Below, one piece after another: positions 23,898 through 36,294 of a stretch of DNA of 64,000 nucleotides. This DNA comes from Marmoricola sp. OAE513 (GTDB lineage Bacteria > Actinomycetota > Actinomycetes > Propionibacteriales > Nocardioidaceae). The stretch covers positions 2,914,001-2,978,000 of the forward strand of contig NZ_JBEPOC010000001.1 in NCBI RefSeq assembly GCF_040546585.1, read 5' to 3'. Under the pieces are notes generated by a model. The model saw nothing but the letters and a program-made list of their open reading frames with translations, ran no database searches and was not told where the DNA came from. The position numbers were made by a program, and so were the translations under genes. Position 1 is the first letter of the stretch. Every line of letters begins with the position of its first letter.

Positions 23898-25364
23898 ATG
23901 CAGTCCGCCCTTCCCCTGCGGCAGAGCCCGCTGGACCACCGCGCCCAGCTCGGCAGGATCCGTTTCCGTCGCGCCGTGGCGCTCATGTTCATGACCCTGG
24001 TGCTTCCCGGGTCTGCGCAGCTGGTCGCAGGCCGCAAGGAGACGGGCCGGATCGCGATGCGCATCTGGTTCGCCCTGGTGATCACCACGCTGCTGCTGCT
24101 CGCGGCGTTCGCGATCTCGCACTCGTTCGCCATCTCGTTCTTCCTCAACACCACGGTCCTGGGTCTGATCCGGATCGTGCTGATGGGTCTGGCGGTCGGC
24201 TGGGCCTACCTCTTCGTCGACGCGTGGCGCATCGGCGAGCCGCTCGCGCTGGCGCAGAAGCAGCGTCTCGCGATGGTCGGCATCAACGGCCTGCTCTGCT
24301 TCTCGGTCGCCGGCAGCCTGCTGTTCGCCTCGCACATGGTCACCAACGGCCAGAACGTGATCTCCGCCGTCTTCACGAACGGCAAGGAGAAGGCGCCCGC
24401 CAAGGGCCGCTACAACGTGCTGCTCCTCGGCGGCGACTCCGGTGCCGACCGCTGGGGCCTGCGGCCCGACAGCATCACCGTCGCGAGCATCGACGCCGAC
24501 ACCGGCAAGACCGTCCTGTTCGGGCTGCCGCGCAACATGCTCAACTTCCCGTTCGCCAAGGGTTCGGTCATGGCCGAGCAGTTCCCGGACGGTTTCGACT
24601 GCGGCGTCACCTGCGAGCTGAACTCGCTGGCCACCTGGGCCGCTGACCACAAGCCGTTGTTCAAGGGTGTGAAGAACCCCGGCGTCGAAGCCACCAAGCA
24701 GGCAGTCGAGGGCATCACCGGCCTGAAGATCCAGTACTTCGCGATGGTCAACCTCAAGGGCTTCCAGAAGATGGTCGACGCGGTCGGCGGTGTCACGCTG
24801 AACGTCCGCGACCGCATCCCGATCGGCGGCGTCGGCGGCCCGGTCACCGGCTACATCGAGCCCGGCAAGCGCAAGCTCAGCGGCTTCGACACGCTCTGGT
24901 TCGCCCGGTCGCGCGAGTCGGCCGACGACTACTCCCGGATGGCGCGGCAGAAGTGCGTGATGAACGCGATGCTGCAGCAGATCAGCCCGCAGAAGGTGCT
25001 GTTCAACTTCGACAAGATCGCCAAGGCGAGCGCCGCGCTCGTCACCACCGACATCCCGGCCAAGTCCGCGGACGAGTTCATCAACCTCGCTCTCGCGGCC
25101 CGCAGCCACCCGGTCCGGACGATCTCGTTCGTGCCGCCCGTGATCCGGACCGGTAACCCGAACATCGCCAAGATCCAGCGGATGGTGAAGAAGGCGATCG
25201 ACCCGAAGGCTGCCAAGAAGGCCGCCAAGAAGTCCGCGAAGGCGGGCACCGGTGCCAAGGCGTCCCCGAAGAAGCAGAACGAGGGCACCACCGGCGGAGC
25301 GATCGGCAGCCTGCGCAGCGGGTACGCCGCGAACCAGGCGGAGGACCTCGGAGCAGCCTGCTGA
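23898..25364 (+). CDS. LytR-CpsA-Psr family ligase with several N-terminal membrane segments
   Basis: A 488-residue LCP protein. Hydrophobic segments near 30-45, 58-80, 88-105 and 128-148 precede the extracytoplasmic catalytic domain: YNVLLLGGDSGADRWGLRPDSI, LFGLPRNMLNFPF, FAMVNLKGFQKMVDAVGGVTL and DTLWFARSRESADDYSRMARQKC. A Lys/Ala-rich tail follows (about 430-470). It should transfer a lipid-linked glycopolymer to peptidoglycan. It sits directly upstream of the galactan genes, so galactan is the obvious substrate. ATG 23898 has GATACT 7 nt upstream, a near-consensus leaderless -10. Confidence 0.92.
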   Translation: MQSALPLRQSPLDHRAQLGRIRFRRAVALMFMTLVLPGSAQLVAGRKETGRIAMRIWFALVITTLLLLAAFAISHSFAISFFLNTTVLGLIRIVLMGLAVGWAYLFVDAWRIGEPLALAQKQRLAMVGINGLLCFSVAGSLLFASHMVTNGQNVISAVFTNGKEKAPAKGRYNVLLLGGDSGADRWGLRPDSITVASIDADTGKTVLFGLPRNMLNFPFAKGSVMAEQFPDGFDCGVTCELNSLATWAADHKPLFKGVKNPGVEATKQAVEGITGLKIQYFAMVNLKGFQKMVDAVGGVTLNVRDRIPIGGVGGPVTGYIEPGKRKLSGFDTLWFARSRESADDYSRMARQKCVMNAMLQQISPQKVLFNFDKIAKASAALVTTDIPAKSADEFINLALAARSHPVRTISFVPPVIRTGNPNIAKIQRMVKKAIDPKAAKKAAKKSAKAGTGAKASPKKQNEGTTGGAIGSLRSGYAANQAEDLGAAC

Positions 25365-25367
25365 GGT

Positions 25368-25373
25368 TAGGGT
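25368..25373 (+). promoter_or_regulatory. -10 element of the galactan cassette (TAGGGT)
   Basis: TAGGGT ends 7 nt before GTG 25381, just after the LCP stop at 25364. Confidence 0.55.
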
Positions 25374-25380
25374 TCTCGTC

Positions 25381-27201
25381 GTGCCTCCTGCGTCTGCCTC
25401 CGGTCCCGTGACCCCGGGGGCCCGCCCGGAGACCCACCCGGAAACTCGTGTGGTCGCCGTGGTCGTGACCTGGAACAGACGCGACCTGCTGGTCGAGTCG
25501 ATCGAGGCGTTGCGGGCGCAGACGCACCTCCCGGCGGCGATCGTCGTCGTCGACAACGACTCCACCGACGACACCGCCGGCCTGCTCGGGTCCTCCTTCG
25601 GGGACGGCCTGGACGTCGTACGGCTGCAGGAGAACACCGGAGGCGCCGGGGGTTTCACCGTCGGCGTCGAGAAGGCGCTCAACCACCACCCCGACCTGGT
25701 CTGGCTGCTCGACGACGACACCGTCCCCACCCCGACCGCCGCGGCCGAGCTGGTCGCTGCGTGGGAGAACTACCCCGGTGAGCGCCCGGCGGTCCTGGCG
25801 AGCCGGGTCGTCTGGACGGATGGTCGCGACCACCCGATGAACACGCCCCGGGCCAAGCCCGGGGCCACTGCCGAGGAGAAGGCCGCCGCGGCGACGGTCG
25901 GGGCCTTCCCGGTCCGGTCGGCCTCCTTCGTCTCGATCATGTGCGATGCCGCCACCATCCGCGAGCGTGGCCTGCCGGTGGCCGACTACTTCCTGTGGAA
26001 CGACGACTTCGAGTACTCCACCCGGCTGATCCGCGACGGCGTCGGCCTCTCGTGCCCCTCCAGCCTCGTGGTGCACAAGACCAAGGTCTTCGGCTCCACC
26101 GATGTCGATCCGGGGGAGCGGTTCTACTTCGAGGTCCGCAACAAGCTCTGGGTGTTCTCCCGCTCCGGGGGGCTCTCGCTGCCCGAGCGCGGTCTGTACT
26201 CCGCCGCCACCGCGCGGCGCTGGGTGCGCACCTTCCGGTCCTCCAGCGACCGGAAGACCCTGCGCCGTGCGCTCGGTCGCGGTCTGATCGCCGGCCTGCG
26301 TCGGCCGCGCACGAACGGTGCGGTGCTGGCGACGGCCCGCCCCGTCCCGGTTCCCGCGGCGGAACCGTTGCCGTTCTCCCTGCTGATCAGCACGTACGGC
26401 GGCGACGACCCGGCGTACCTGCGCGACGCGTTCGTATCGTCGACCGAACGGCAGACGCGTGCACCGGCGGAGGTGGTGCTGGTCCAGGACGGACCGGTCC
26501 CGCCCGCCCTGGCCGCCGAGATCGCCCGGATCGTCGAGACCAGCCCGATCCCCGTCAAGCACCTCGAGCTCGCGGAGAACCTGGGGCTCGGTCCTGCCCT
26601 GGACGCCGGACTCGCCGCGTCGAGCCACGAGGTCGTGGCGCGGATGGACTCCGACGACGTCAGCCGTCCTGACCGGTTCGCGCGACAGCTGCCGCTCATC
26701 GAGGCCGGCGCGGACATCGTCGGCTCGGGCCTCATCGAGTTCGGTTCGTCGATCGAGGACGTCGTCGGCACCCGGACGCCGCCGACGGATCCGGACGAGA
26801 TCCGTCGGGTGATCCGCTTCCGCGACCCCTTCAACCACCCGACCGTGGTCTACCGGCGCAGTGCCGTGCTGGCGGCCGGCGGCTACACCGACATGGCCCT
26901 GCTCGAGGACTACCTTCTCTTCACCCGCATGGTCGAGGGTGGCGCGGTACCGGCGAACCTGGCCGAGCCGCTGGTCTACTACCGGGTCGGCGACGGTGCC
27001 TACGCCCGTCGTGGCGGAACGAGTCTGCTGCGCAGCGAGATCGCCCTCCAGCGGCGCTTCCGGCGCCTCGGAATCACCTCACGGACCGAGTTCGTGCGCA
27101 ACGTCGCCGTGCGCGGGGGCTACCGGCTGGTTCCCGAGGGTGTGAGAAAGGTCGCCTACCGTCGCCTGTTGGCGAACCGGACCGGCGAGGCTCGCGGCTA
27201 G
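25381..27201 (+). CDS. Two-domain family 2 glycosyltransferase (GlfT1-like N-domain plus second GT2)
   Basis: A 606-residue fusion. Residues about 20-330 resemble GlfT1, which adds the first galactofuranose residues to the lipid-linked rhamnosyl primer: VVVTWNRRDLLVESIEAL, VVVDNDSTDDT, ENTGGAGGF, the metal-binding WLLDDDTVPTP with Asp111-113, and FLWNDDFEYSTRL. Residues about 345-606 form a second GT-A domain: PFSLLISTYGGDDP, VVLVQDGPV, NLGLGPALDAG and ARMDSDDVSRPDR near 420-432. The fusion is unusual, as GlfT1 normally stands alone. It may carry out two consecutive sugar additions. It precedes glf and glfT2. Confidence 0.82.
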   Translation: MPPASASGPVTPGARPETHPETRVVAVVVTWNRRDLLVESIEALRAQTHLPAAIVVVDNDSTDDTAGLLGSSFGDGLDVVRLQENTGGAGGFTVGVEKALNHHPDLVWLLDDDTVPTPTAAAELVAAWENYPGERPAVLASRVVWTDGRDHPMNTPRAKPGATAEEKAAAATVGAFPVRSASFVSIMCDAATIRERGLPVADYFLWNDDFEYSTRLIRDGVGLSCPSSLVVHKTKVFGSTDVDPGERFYFEVRNKLWVFSRSGGLSLPERGLYSAATARRWVRTFRSSSDRKTLRRALGRGLIAGLRRPRTNGAVLATARPVPVPAAEPLPFSLLISTYGGDDPAYLRDAFVSSTERQTRAPAEVVLVQDGPVPPALAAEIARIVETSPIPVKHLELAENLGLGPALDAGLAASSHEVVARMDSDDVSRPDRFARQLPLIEAGADIVGSGLIEFGSSIEDVVGTRTPPTDPDEIRRVIRFRDPFNHPTVVYRRSAVLAAGGYTDMALLEDYLLFTRMVEGGAVPANLAEPLVYYRVGDGAYARRGGTSLLRSEIALQRRFRRLGITSRTEFVRNVAVRGGYRLVPEGVRKVAYRRLLANRTGEARG

Positions 27202-27204
27202 ACT
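27199..27204 (+). promoter_or_regulatory. -10 element upstream of glf (TAGACT)
   Basis: TAGACT begins inside the end of the preceding gene (its stop is TAG). It predicts a start near 27211 and a leader of about 56 nt beginning with the hairpin at 27213-27231. Confidence 0.5.
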
Positions 27205-27212
27205 GGCTCGGG

Positions 27213-27231
27213 CTTCCCGCGCGACGGGAAG
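27213..27231 (+). other. Hairpin at the 5' end of the glf leader
   Basis: CTTCCCG pairs perfectly with CGGGAAG around a 5-nt loop. It lies between the -10 and the Shine-Dalgarno, so it is either an mRNA-stabilising 5' stem or an attenuator. Confidence 0.5.
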
Positions 27232-27236
27232 TCTGA

Positions 27237-30452
<3,216 letters not shown>

Positions 30453-30456
<4 letters not shown>

Positions 30457-31496
30457 GCAAGGCAGCAGACCGCGCCGCGAACACTGCGGCGAAGCGCAAC
30501 AAGACCGACGAGAAGGGCCGTCGCTTCAACGCGGCCCGGCGCGCTCGCAAGGTGATGGAGAAGAAGGCCGACTCGATGCCGGTTCCGCCGGCGCTCGACG
30601 GTCCCAAGCAGGTCCGCGTGGTCAACGCCGAGCTCGTCGACCCGTCGCCGCGCGGTGGCATCGCGGAGGTCTTCCAGCAGCGCTACCTGCTGCGCCTGAT
30701 CGTCGGCCGCCAGCTCGCCCAGCAGTACGCCGCCTCGGTGCTCGGTCTGCTGTGGTCCTACATCCAGCCGGCGATGCGCTTCGGGGTCTACTTCTTCGTC
30801 TTCGGTGTCGTGCTCAAGACGCACGGCGGCAACACCCCTAACTTCGCGCTGCACCTCTTCTCCGGCATGGTGATGGTCAGCTACTTCAGCGAGACCTGGC
30901 GCACCGGTACCGCCTCGGTGCGGTCCAACCGCGGCCTGCTGCTGAAGATGCGGATGCCGCGGGAGATCTTCCCGGTCGCCTCGATGGTGGTCGCGATGTA
31001 CCACACCGGCCCGCAGATCCTGATCCTGCTGGTCTGCTGCGCGATCGTCGGGTGGCACTTCTCCTTCGCCGCGATCGCTGCCGGACTCCTCGGTTTCGCG
31101 ATCCTGCTGCTCTTCGCGATGGCCGCGACGCTGTTCTTCTCCGCGCTGAACGTGCTCTACAAGGACTTCCAGAACATCGTCGCCACGTTCACCCAGTTCC
31201 TGCACTTCATGGTGCCGATGATGTACCCGTTCTCGTTCATCGCGAAGCTGCAGGACTCGCACCCGGTGATCTACCAGCTCTACATGGCCAACCCCCTGGC
31301 CGAGGCGATCCTGCTGCTGCAGCGGTTCCTCTGGTACCCGACGCTCGACGACCCGGACGGCAAGCTCCTCGACGCGCACTTCCCGCCCGACATGTGGGAG
31401 CGCGGCCTGATCATGCTGGTCATTTCGGCTGGCCTCGTCTACCTGTCCCAGAAGTTCTTCACGCGGCTCGAGCCGCAGTTCCCGGAGCGTTTGTGA
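30453..31496 (+). CDS. wzm: ABC transporter permease for galactan export
   Basis: A 347-residue integral membrane protein of the ABC-2 polysaccharide exporter type. A basic N-terminal tail (1-75) leads to six predicted membrane segments: LGLLWSYIQPAMRFGVYFFVFGVVL, LFSGMVMVSYFSETW, VASMVVAMYHTGPQILILLVCCAIVGW and others to the end are spread over 95-340. With the adjacent ATPase it would move lipid-linked galactan outward, as Rv3783/Rv3781 do in mycobacteria. The GTG overlaps glfT2 by 4 nt and its stop shares 1 nt with the wzt start. Confidence 0.9.
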
Positions 31497-32278
31497 TGTC
31501 TGAATCGATCGTGGTGCGCAACGTCACCAAGGACTTCACGATGCAGTACCACCGCTCGTTGAAGGACATGGCGGTGGCGACCCTGAAGGGCCTGCCGCTC
31601 AAGGAGCAGTTCCAGGCCATCAACGACGTGTCCTTTACCATCGAGCAGGGCGAGTCGATCGGTCTGATGGGCCTGAACGGGTCCGGCAAGAGCACCCTGC
31701 TCAAGCTGATCAACGGCGTGATGAGCCCCGACCAGGGCACCATCCGCACCCGCGGACGCATCGCCGGCCTGATCGCGACCGGTGCCGGGTTCCACCCGCA
31801 GCTCACCGGCCGCGAGAACCTCTACCTCAACGGTGCGATCCTCGGCATGAGCGAGGCCGAGATCAACAGCAAGTTCGACGCCATCGTGGAGTTCGCCGAC
31901 ATCGGCAAGTTCTTGGAGACTCCGGTGTCGCACTACTCCTCGGGCATGTACGCGCGCCTGGGGTTCTCGATCGCGATCCACGTCGACGCCGACATCTTCC
32001 TGGCCGACGAGGTCCTCGCGGTGGGGGACCGGCCGTTCAAGAAGAAGTGCGTCCAGAAGATGCAGGAGATCCGCCAGCAGGGAACGACGATCTTCTACGT
32101 CAGCCACGCGACCGCGTCGGTGCGCGCGATGTGCGACCGCGTGCTGGTGCTGGAGTCGGGGCACTTGAACTTCGACGGTGATGTAGAGGCGGGGATCCGT
32201 TACCTGCAGTACGACGATGTCGAGGACGAGATCGGTGTTGACGGGAACGATGATGAGGAGCTCGGGGCGGACATCTAA
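31496..32278 (+). CDS. wzt: ABC transporter ATP-binding protein for galactan export
   Basis: A 260-residue ABC ATPase. Walker A is GLNGSGKST near 57-65, the Q-loop region reads GFHPQLTGRENL, the signature is YSSGMYARLGFS, and Walker B is DIFLADEVLAVGD. The form is that of Wzt/TagH-type polysaccharide exporters without the extra C-terminal carbohydrate-binding domain; the acidic tail DDVEDEIGVDGNDDEE ends it. ATG 31496 overlaps the wzm stop as TGATG. It is the last gene of the galactan cassette. Confidence 0.93.
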   Translation: MSESIVVRNVTKDFTMQYHRSLKDMAVATLKGLPLKEQFQAINDVSFTIEQGESIGLMGLNGSGKSTLLKLINGVMSPDQGTIRTRGRIAGLIATGAGFHPQLTGRENLYLNGAILGMSEAEINSKFDAIVEFADIGKFLETPVSHYSSGMYARLGFSIAIHVDADIFLADEVLAVGDRPFKKKCVQKMQEIRQQGTTIFYVSHATASVRAMCDRVLVLESGHLNFDGDVEAGIRYLQYDDVEDEIGVDGNDDEELGADI

Positions 32279-32322
32279 AGTCCGCTTCGCCCTTCGCCTC
32301 ACCTTGGCCGCGTGCCGCGAAT

Positions 32323-32388
32323 CCCGGCGGCGCCAACCAGCCGTTCGCTGCGCTCACGGGTGCCAGGCCCATCCACGACGCCGCCGGG
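32323..32388. repeat. Palindromic repeat family 2, copy 1
   Basis: CCCGGCGGCG (32323-32332) pairs perfectly with CGCCGCCGGG (32379-32388). The inside carries ccaacca and ccatccac, shared with copy 2 at 62762-62835. Confidence 0.7.
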
Positions 32389-32503
32389 CTCCGCGGCCCA
32401 CGACCTGAGTGCGCCCTTCCGTCGCTGCCTCATGCCCGTAGTGTCTGTGCCGATGTATGTAGTGGTCGCTGCTGCATTTCTGTCCAGATCTGGGAATGCA
32501 TTT

Positions 32504-32521
32504 AATTACACGGTTGTAATT
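32504..32521. promoter_or_regulatory. Operator-like palindrome 1 upstream of the amidase
   Basis: AATTACA-CGGT-TGTAATT, perfect 7-bp arms with a 4-nt centre. A second copy follows 23 bp downstream, start to start. Confidence 0.6.
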
Positions 32522-32526
32522 AGAGG

Positions 32527-32544
32527 AATTACAAGGTTGTAATT
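32527..32544. promoter_or_regulatory. Operator-like palindrome 2 upstream of the amidase
   Basis: AATTACA-AGGT-TGTAATT. It differs from site 1 at one centre base; the 23-bp spacing is about two helical turns, fitting cooperative binding of two repressor or activator dimers. Confidence 0.6.
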
Positions 32545-32573
32545 GAAAAGAATGTATTGCTAAGGGCTGTTAC

Positions 32574-32579
32574 TAATGT
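32574..32579 (+). promoter_or_regulatory. Likely -10 of the amidase gene (TAATGT)
   Basis: TAATGT lies 30 bp downstream of operator 2 and would give a leader of about 44 nt with GGAG before ATG 32630. Confidence 0.4.
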
Positions 32580-32629
32580 GACTCTTGGGACTCGTGTGAA
32601 TCACTTCCCCCTCACACTGGAGTCCTTGA

Positions 32630-35623
32630 ATGCGTACGTTCCGAGCTCGCTACATCACGATCTGCCAGCAGATCCTGGTCACGGCTGTCGTGGTGGCCGT
32701 GGGTCTGTCGGCTGCTGGGGTGATGACGCTGCAGATCGTGGCGCCCGAGAACGAGTCACCGGTCGTGGACGGAGGTGCGCTCGGGATGGCGCCGGCGATC
32801 GACGTCACCGACGGGTACGCGGCGACCAAGGCGGTGACGCCGAAGGTGCGGGAGATCAAGGTCGCGCCGGTCGCGGTCAAGGCTCCGGCGAGGAAGCGCG
32901 CCCAGGCGCCCGCGAAGAAGGCCGACGCCGGGCGAACGCTCGCTGCGGTCTCGAAGCCGGAGAAGGTGCACGGCTACGCGACCGTCGGCGTGACCTGGAA
33001 GGCGGGGGAGGACCTGGCCGAGGACGACATCGAGGTGCAGGTCCGCACGAGGAAGAACGGCGCCTGGTCGGGGTGGACGACCGCGGCGTACCACGACGAG
33101 CACGGACCGGACGCAGGCACCGGTGAGGCCGAGCGGGCCACCCGTCCCGGCACGGACGCCGTCGTCATCGGCGACGTCGACGCGGTGCAGATGCGCGCCG
33201 AGACCGCCGACGGCACCGCTCCCGACGACCTCGAGCTCGCGGTCATCGACCCGGGCACCGCGGCGGTCACGAAGGAACCGGCCGCCATCGACACCGCAGA
33301 ACTTCCTGCCTCCGATCGCGACGCAACGAGCTCCGCGCCGATCGAGTCGACGGCAGGGATGGAGGGAACCGACGGGGCTGCGACCCATGGGGATGGGGCC
33401 GCAGCCTCGTCGGACCTCGAGCTGGCGGCAATGAAGGTCGCCCCGAAGCCGACGATCTACTCCCGCGCCCAGTGGGGCGCCAACGAGAAGCTCCGCGACA
33501 AGAGCTCGCTGCGCTACGGCACCGTGCAGACCGGTTTCATCCACCACACGGTGAACGCGAACAACTACACCGCCGAGCAGGTACCGGCTCTGCTCCGCGG
33601 CATCTACGCGTACCACACGCAGTCCCGCGGCTGGTCGGACATCGGCTACAACTACCTGGTCGACCGCTTCGGCCGCATCTGGGAGGGCCGCTACGGCGGA
33701 GTCGACCGCGCGGTCGTCGGGGCGCACACGCTGGGTTACAACGAGTACGCCTTCGCGATGTCCGCGATCGGCAACTTCGACATCGCCCAGCCGCCGCAGG
33801 CCGTGCTCGACGCGTACGCCAAGCTCTTCGCCTGGAAGCTGTCGCTCTACAACATCCGCGCGGACGCTTCCGGCCTGACCGTGAAGGGCAAGAAGCTCTT
33901 CGCGATCAACGGGCACCGTGACGTCGGCAAGACAGCGTGCCCTGGCAAGTACCTGTACGCGAAGATCCCCTCGATCCGGGTCGCGGCCCAGACGCTGCAG
34001 AACAAGGCCCAGGTCCCGGTCGACCCGGTGAACCGGGCCGTGATCGCGGCTCCGAAGGGCCTGGTCGCCCCGACCGCGAAGCCGACCGCGGCAGTGCCGC
34101 AGCCCAGGCTGACCCTGCCCGTACGCCGCAACCTGGCCGGCAGCGCGTGGGCGGACCTGATCGTGAAGTCGGCCAGCGGAGTCATCTCGGTGGTGCCGAC
34201 CGAGGGCGTCCTGTCCTACGCCGGCCCGATCATCTCGAAGGGCAGCTGGTCCGACCTCAGCATCATCGCGGCCGCCGGCGACCTCACCGGGGACGGGAAG
34301 GCGGACGTGGTCGGCAAGATCAAGAAGTCCGGCGCCGTCCGGGTCTTCCCGGGCGACGGCGCGGGTCACGTGTCGCGGGCCGGCGTCGGCCGCACGATGG
34401 CCTTCGACCGGGTCAAGAGCATCGTCGGGGTCAAGGACTTCACCCGCGACGGCAGGAACGACGTCGTCGGTGTGGACAAGAAGACCAGCGCGCTCCTGCT
34501 CTACCGCGGTCTGGGCAAGGGCACGTTCGCGCCGCCGGTGGTGCTCAAGAAGTCCTGGCCGTACACGAAGACGGCCGGTGTCGGTGACTTCAACGGGGAC
34601 AAGCAGGCCGACCTCATGGTCGTCTCCGGAGACCGCACGCTGTACCTGGTCCCGGGTGCCGCGAAGGGCACCAAGCTCGGCAAGCCGGTCCGCCTCGGGG
34701 CGCTGGCCGCGCCGGTCAGCGCGCTGCTCGGCTGGGGAGACCTGACCGGGGACAAGAAGGCCGACATCGTCGTCAAGGACACCGGCACCGGCCTCGGTCG
34801 GATCCGCTCGGGTCTCGGCAACGGCCGGGTCGGCACGACGTACGGGCCGTTCGAGAGCCTGCGCGGCCTCACCAAGATCACGATGGCACCGATGGTCGGG
34901 ACCGTGGCAGCGGACGCGGTCGGACGGGACGCCGCGGGTCGTCTGGTCGTCGTCCCGAACAACGGTCGGCGCAACATCAGCGCGCCGCTCCCCAGCAACC
35001 TCAAGGTCCCCGCCGCGACCCAGATCCTCAGCGTCGGCGACTGGGACAAGGACGGCAAGTCCGACGTCGTCGTCCGCCTCTCCGAGGGCAACGCCCTGCG
35101 CCTCTACCCGGGCCTGGGCAACGGGAAGTTCGGCCAGCCGCGCTCGCTGGGTCTCGGCTGGAAGTCGGTCAACCGGCTCGCCGCGGTCGGCGACGTCACG
35201 GGCGACGGCTTCCCGGACCTGATCGGGAAGATCGGCTCGGGACCGCTGACGATCTTCCCCGGCAACGGCACCAAGGCCTTCAAGGCCCCCACACTCGCTC
35301 CGGCATCGCTGCGGACGTTCAACCAGATCGGGAGCGCCGCGTGGTCGCCCCGAGGGGCGGCGTTCACCTCGTCCGACGGCTCGTTCGTGCCGTTGGCAGG
35401 AGGCGCGCTGGGCACCGCCCTGCGGGCGGCGAACGGCACGGCGACGCCCGTGTACGACACCTACGTCGGCGTGGGGGACGCCAACGGCGACGGTGTCGCG
35501 GACCTGCTGGCCAGGGAGAAGGGATCCGGCACGCTCTGGTTGCTCCCGGGGAAGACATCCGGTGGGTTCGCCCCCCGGGTGTGGGTGGCAACCGGGTTCG
35601 CCGGCTACCAGCTGCTCGGCTGA
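32630..35623 (+). CDS. Secreted N-acetylmuramoyl-L-alanine amidase with FG-GAP/VCBS repeats
   Basis: A 997-residue exported protein. The N-terminal segment (about 14-36) is a signal peptide or anchor. An Ala/Lys-rich linker and a small beta domain lead to a PGRP-type amidase near 275-450, with zinc ligands His305 (GFIHHTVN), His429 and Cys437 (GHRDVGKTACPG) and YNYLVDRFGRIWEGR between. About 500-990 carries seven FG-GAP/VCBS-like repeats such as GDLTGDGKADVV, GDFNGDKQADLM and GDANGDGVADLL, Asp-rich loops that bind calcium in propeller folds. It cleaves the peptide side chain from glycan strands at the cell surface. Regulation probably involves the twin palindromes upstream. Confidence 0.92.
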   Translation: MRTFRARYITICQQILVTAVVVAVGLSAAGVMTLQIVAPENESPVVDGGALGMAPAIDVTDGYAATKAVTPKVREIKVAPVAVKAPARKRAQAPAKKADAGRTLAAVSKPEKVHGYATVGVTWKAGEDLAEDDIEVQVRTRKNGAWSGWTTAAYHDEHGPDAGTGEAERATRPGTDAVVIGDVDAVQMRAETADGTAPDDLELAVIDPGTAAVTKEPAAIDTAELPASDRDATSSAPIESTAGMEGTDGAATHGDGAAASSDLELAAMKVAPKPTIYSRAQWGANEKLRDKSSLRYGTVQTGFIHHTVNANNYTAEQVPALLRGIYAYHTQSRGWSDIGYNYLVDRFGRIWEGRYGGVDRAVVGAHTLGYNEYAFAMSAIGNFDIAQPPQAVLDAYAKLFAWKLSLYNIRADASGLTVKGKKLFAINGHRDVGKTACPGKYLYAKIPSIRVAAQTLQNKAQVPVDPVNRAVIAAPKGLVAPTAKPTAAVPQPRLTLPVRRNLAGSAWADLIVKSASGVISVVPTEGVLSYAGPIISKGSWSDLSIIAAAGDLTGDGKADVVGKIKKSGAVRVFPGDGAGHVSRAGVGRTMAFDRVKSIVGVKDFTRDGRNDVVGVDKKTSALLLYRGLGKGTFAPPVVLKKSWPYTKTAGVGDFNGDKQADLMVVSGDRTLYLVPGAAKGTKLGKPVRLGALAAPVSALLGWGDLTGDKKADIVVKDTGTGLGRIRSGLGNGRVGTTYGPFESLRGLTKITMAPMVGTVAADAVGRDAAGRLVVVPNNGRRNISAPLPSNLKVPAATQILSVGDWDKDGKSDVVVRLSEGNALRLYPGLGNGKFGQPRSLGLGWKSVNRLAAVGDVTGDGFPDLIGKIGSGPLTIFPGNGTKAFKAPTLAPASLRTFNQIGSAAWSPRGAAFTSSDGSFVPLAGGALGTALRAANGTATPVYDTYVGVGDANGDGVADLLAREKGSGTLWLLPGKTSGGFAPRVWVATGFAGYQLLG

Positions 35624-35628
35624 GGCCG

Positions 35629-36282
35629 TCAGTTCCCTGCCCGCACGGCAGCGGTGGACCGCTCACTCTGGGAGTGGGCGGTCCACTGGTCGTCGTCGGC
35701 ACCCACGACCAGGATCATCGAGCCGCTGCCGGCGAGGAGGCCGACGACGAGGTCGCGGCCGGCGTCCGAGAGCGGGTTCACGTCGGTGATCACCCGACGG
35801 TCGTCGGCGAGCGGCTCGCCGAGGTCGGTCGGGTCGTCCGGCGAGAACACGTCGCTCTGACCTGCCCACAGGACGCCGTGGTCCAGGACGCCCTCGGGCA
35901 GCGGCTCGCTGAAGCGGGTCGCGAACGGGTGCAGCGCGCAGGCCATCGTGGTGGCGGCCCGGGTGCCGACCTCGAGACCGGTCGGGCCGACGATCGCCAC
36001 CGGGGCCGAGTCGTCGAGGCGCAACCCGGCCGAGAGCAGGCCACCCAGGAAGACGACGCCGAGCCAGTGCGGCGGCAGGTCGACGTGCAGGTCGTCACCG
36101 GGGTCGAGCATGAGCTCCTCGACGAAGAGGTTGGCGGTCTTGGACACCCAGTTCGCGTACGTCGTGACGGACAGCTCGGTCCGCTCGCCGGTGGTGTCGT
36201 CGTAGAACGTCACAAACGGGGCGGAGGGGTCGCGACGCAGGCGCTTCGTCAGGAGTTCGGGGAAGGTCGTGGGCACGTGCAC
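35629..36282 (-). CDS. TIGR03089 family protein
   Basis: A 217-residue actinobacterial protein resembling the N-terminal part of AMP-dependent acyl ligases but lacking the adenylation core: LLTKRLRRDPSAPFVTFYDDTTGERTEL and TYANWVSKTANLFVEEL match the opening of such ligases, then LGVVFLGGLLSAG. Function unknown. M. tuberculosis has this family (Rv3268) in the same neighbourhood. It converges on the amidase; its last codons contain a strong hairpin that would terminate the amidase transcript. GTG 36276 is an alternative start with a better ribosome site. Confidence 0.82.
   Translation of the reverse strand: MHVPTTFPELLTKRLRRDPSAPFVTFYDDTTGERTELSVTTYANWVSKTANLFVEELMLDPGDDLHVDLPPHWLGVVFLGGLLSAGLRLDDSAPVAIVGPTGLEVGTRAATTMACALHPFATRFSEPLPEGVLDHGVLWAGQSDVFSPDDPTDLGEPLADDRRVITDVNPLSDAGRDLVVGLLAGSGSMILVVGADDDQWTAHSQSERSTAAVRAGN
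35654..35686. terminator. Hairpin terminator of the amidase inside the opposing gene
   Basis: GTGGACCGC (35654-35662) pairs with GCGGTCCAC (35678-35686) and CACT/AGTG extend the stem inward. It lies 30 bp after the amidase stop, within the C-terminal codons of the convergent TIGR03089 gene. Confidence 0.65.
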
Positions 36283-36294
36283 ACCCTGCCAGGT

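Larger units (their letters stand above)
32279..32629. other. Long non-coding gap: repeat, AT-rich operator zone and amidase leader
   Basis: The first 120 bp hold palindromic repeat family 2 (32323-32388). From about 32450 to 32590 base composition falls well below the surroundings, with two tandem operator-like palindromes and a TAATGT -10. The last 45 bp are a leader with GGAG 7 nt before ATG 32630. No gene is seen. Confidence 0.75.
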
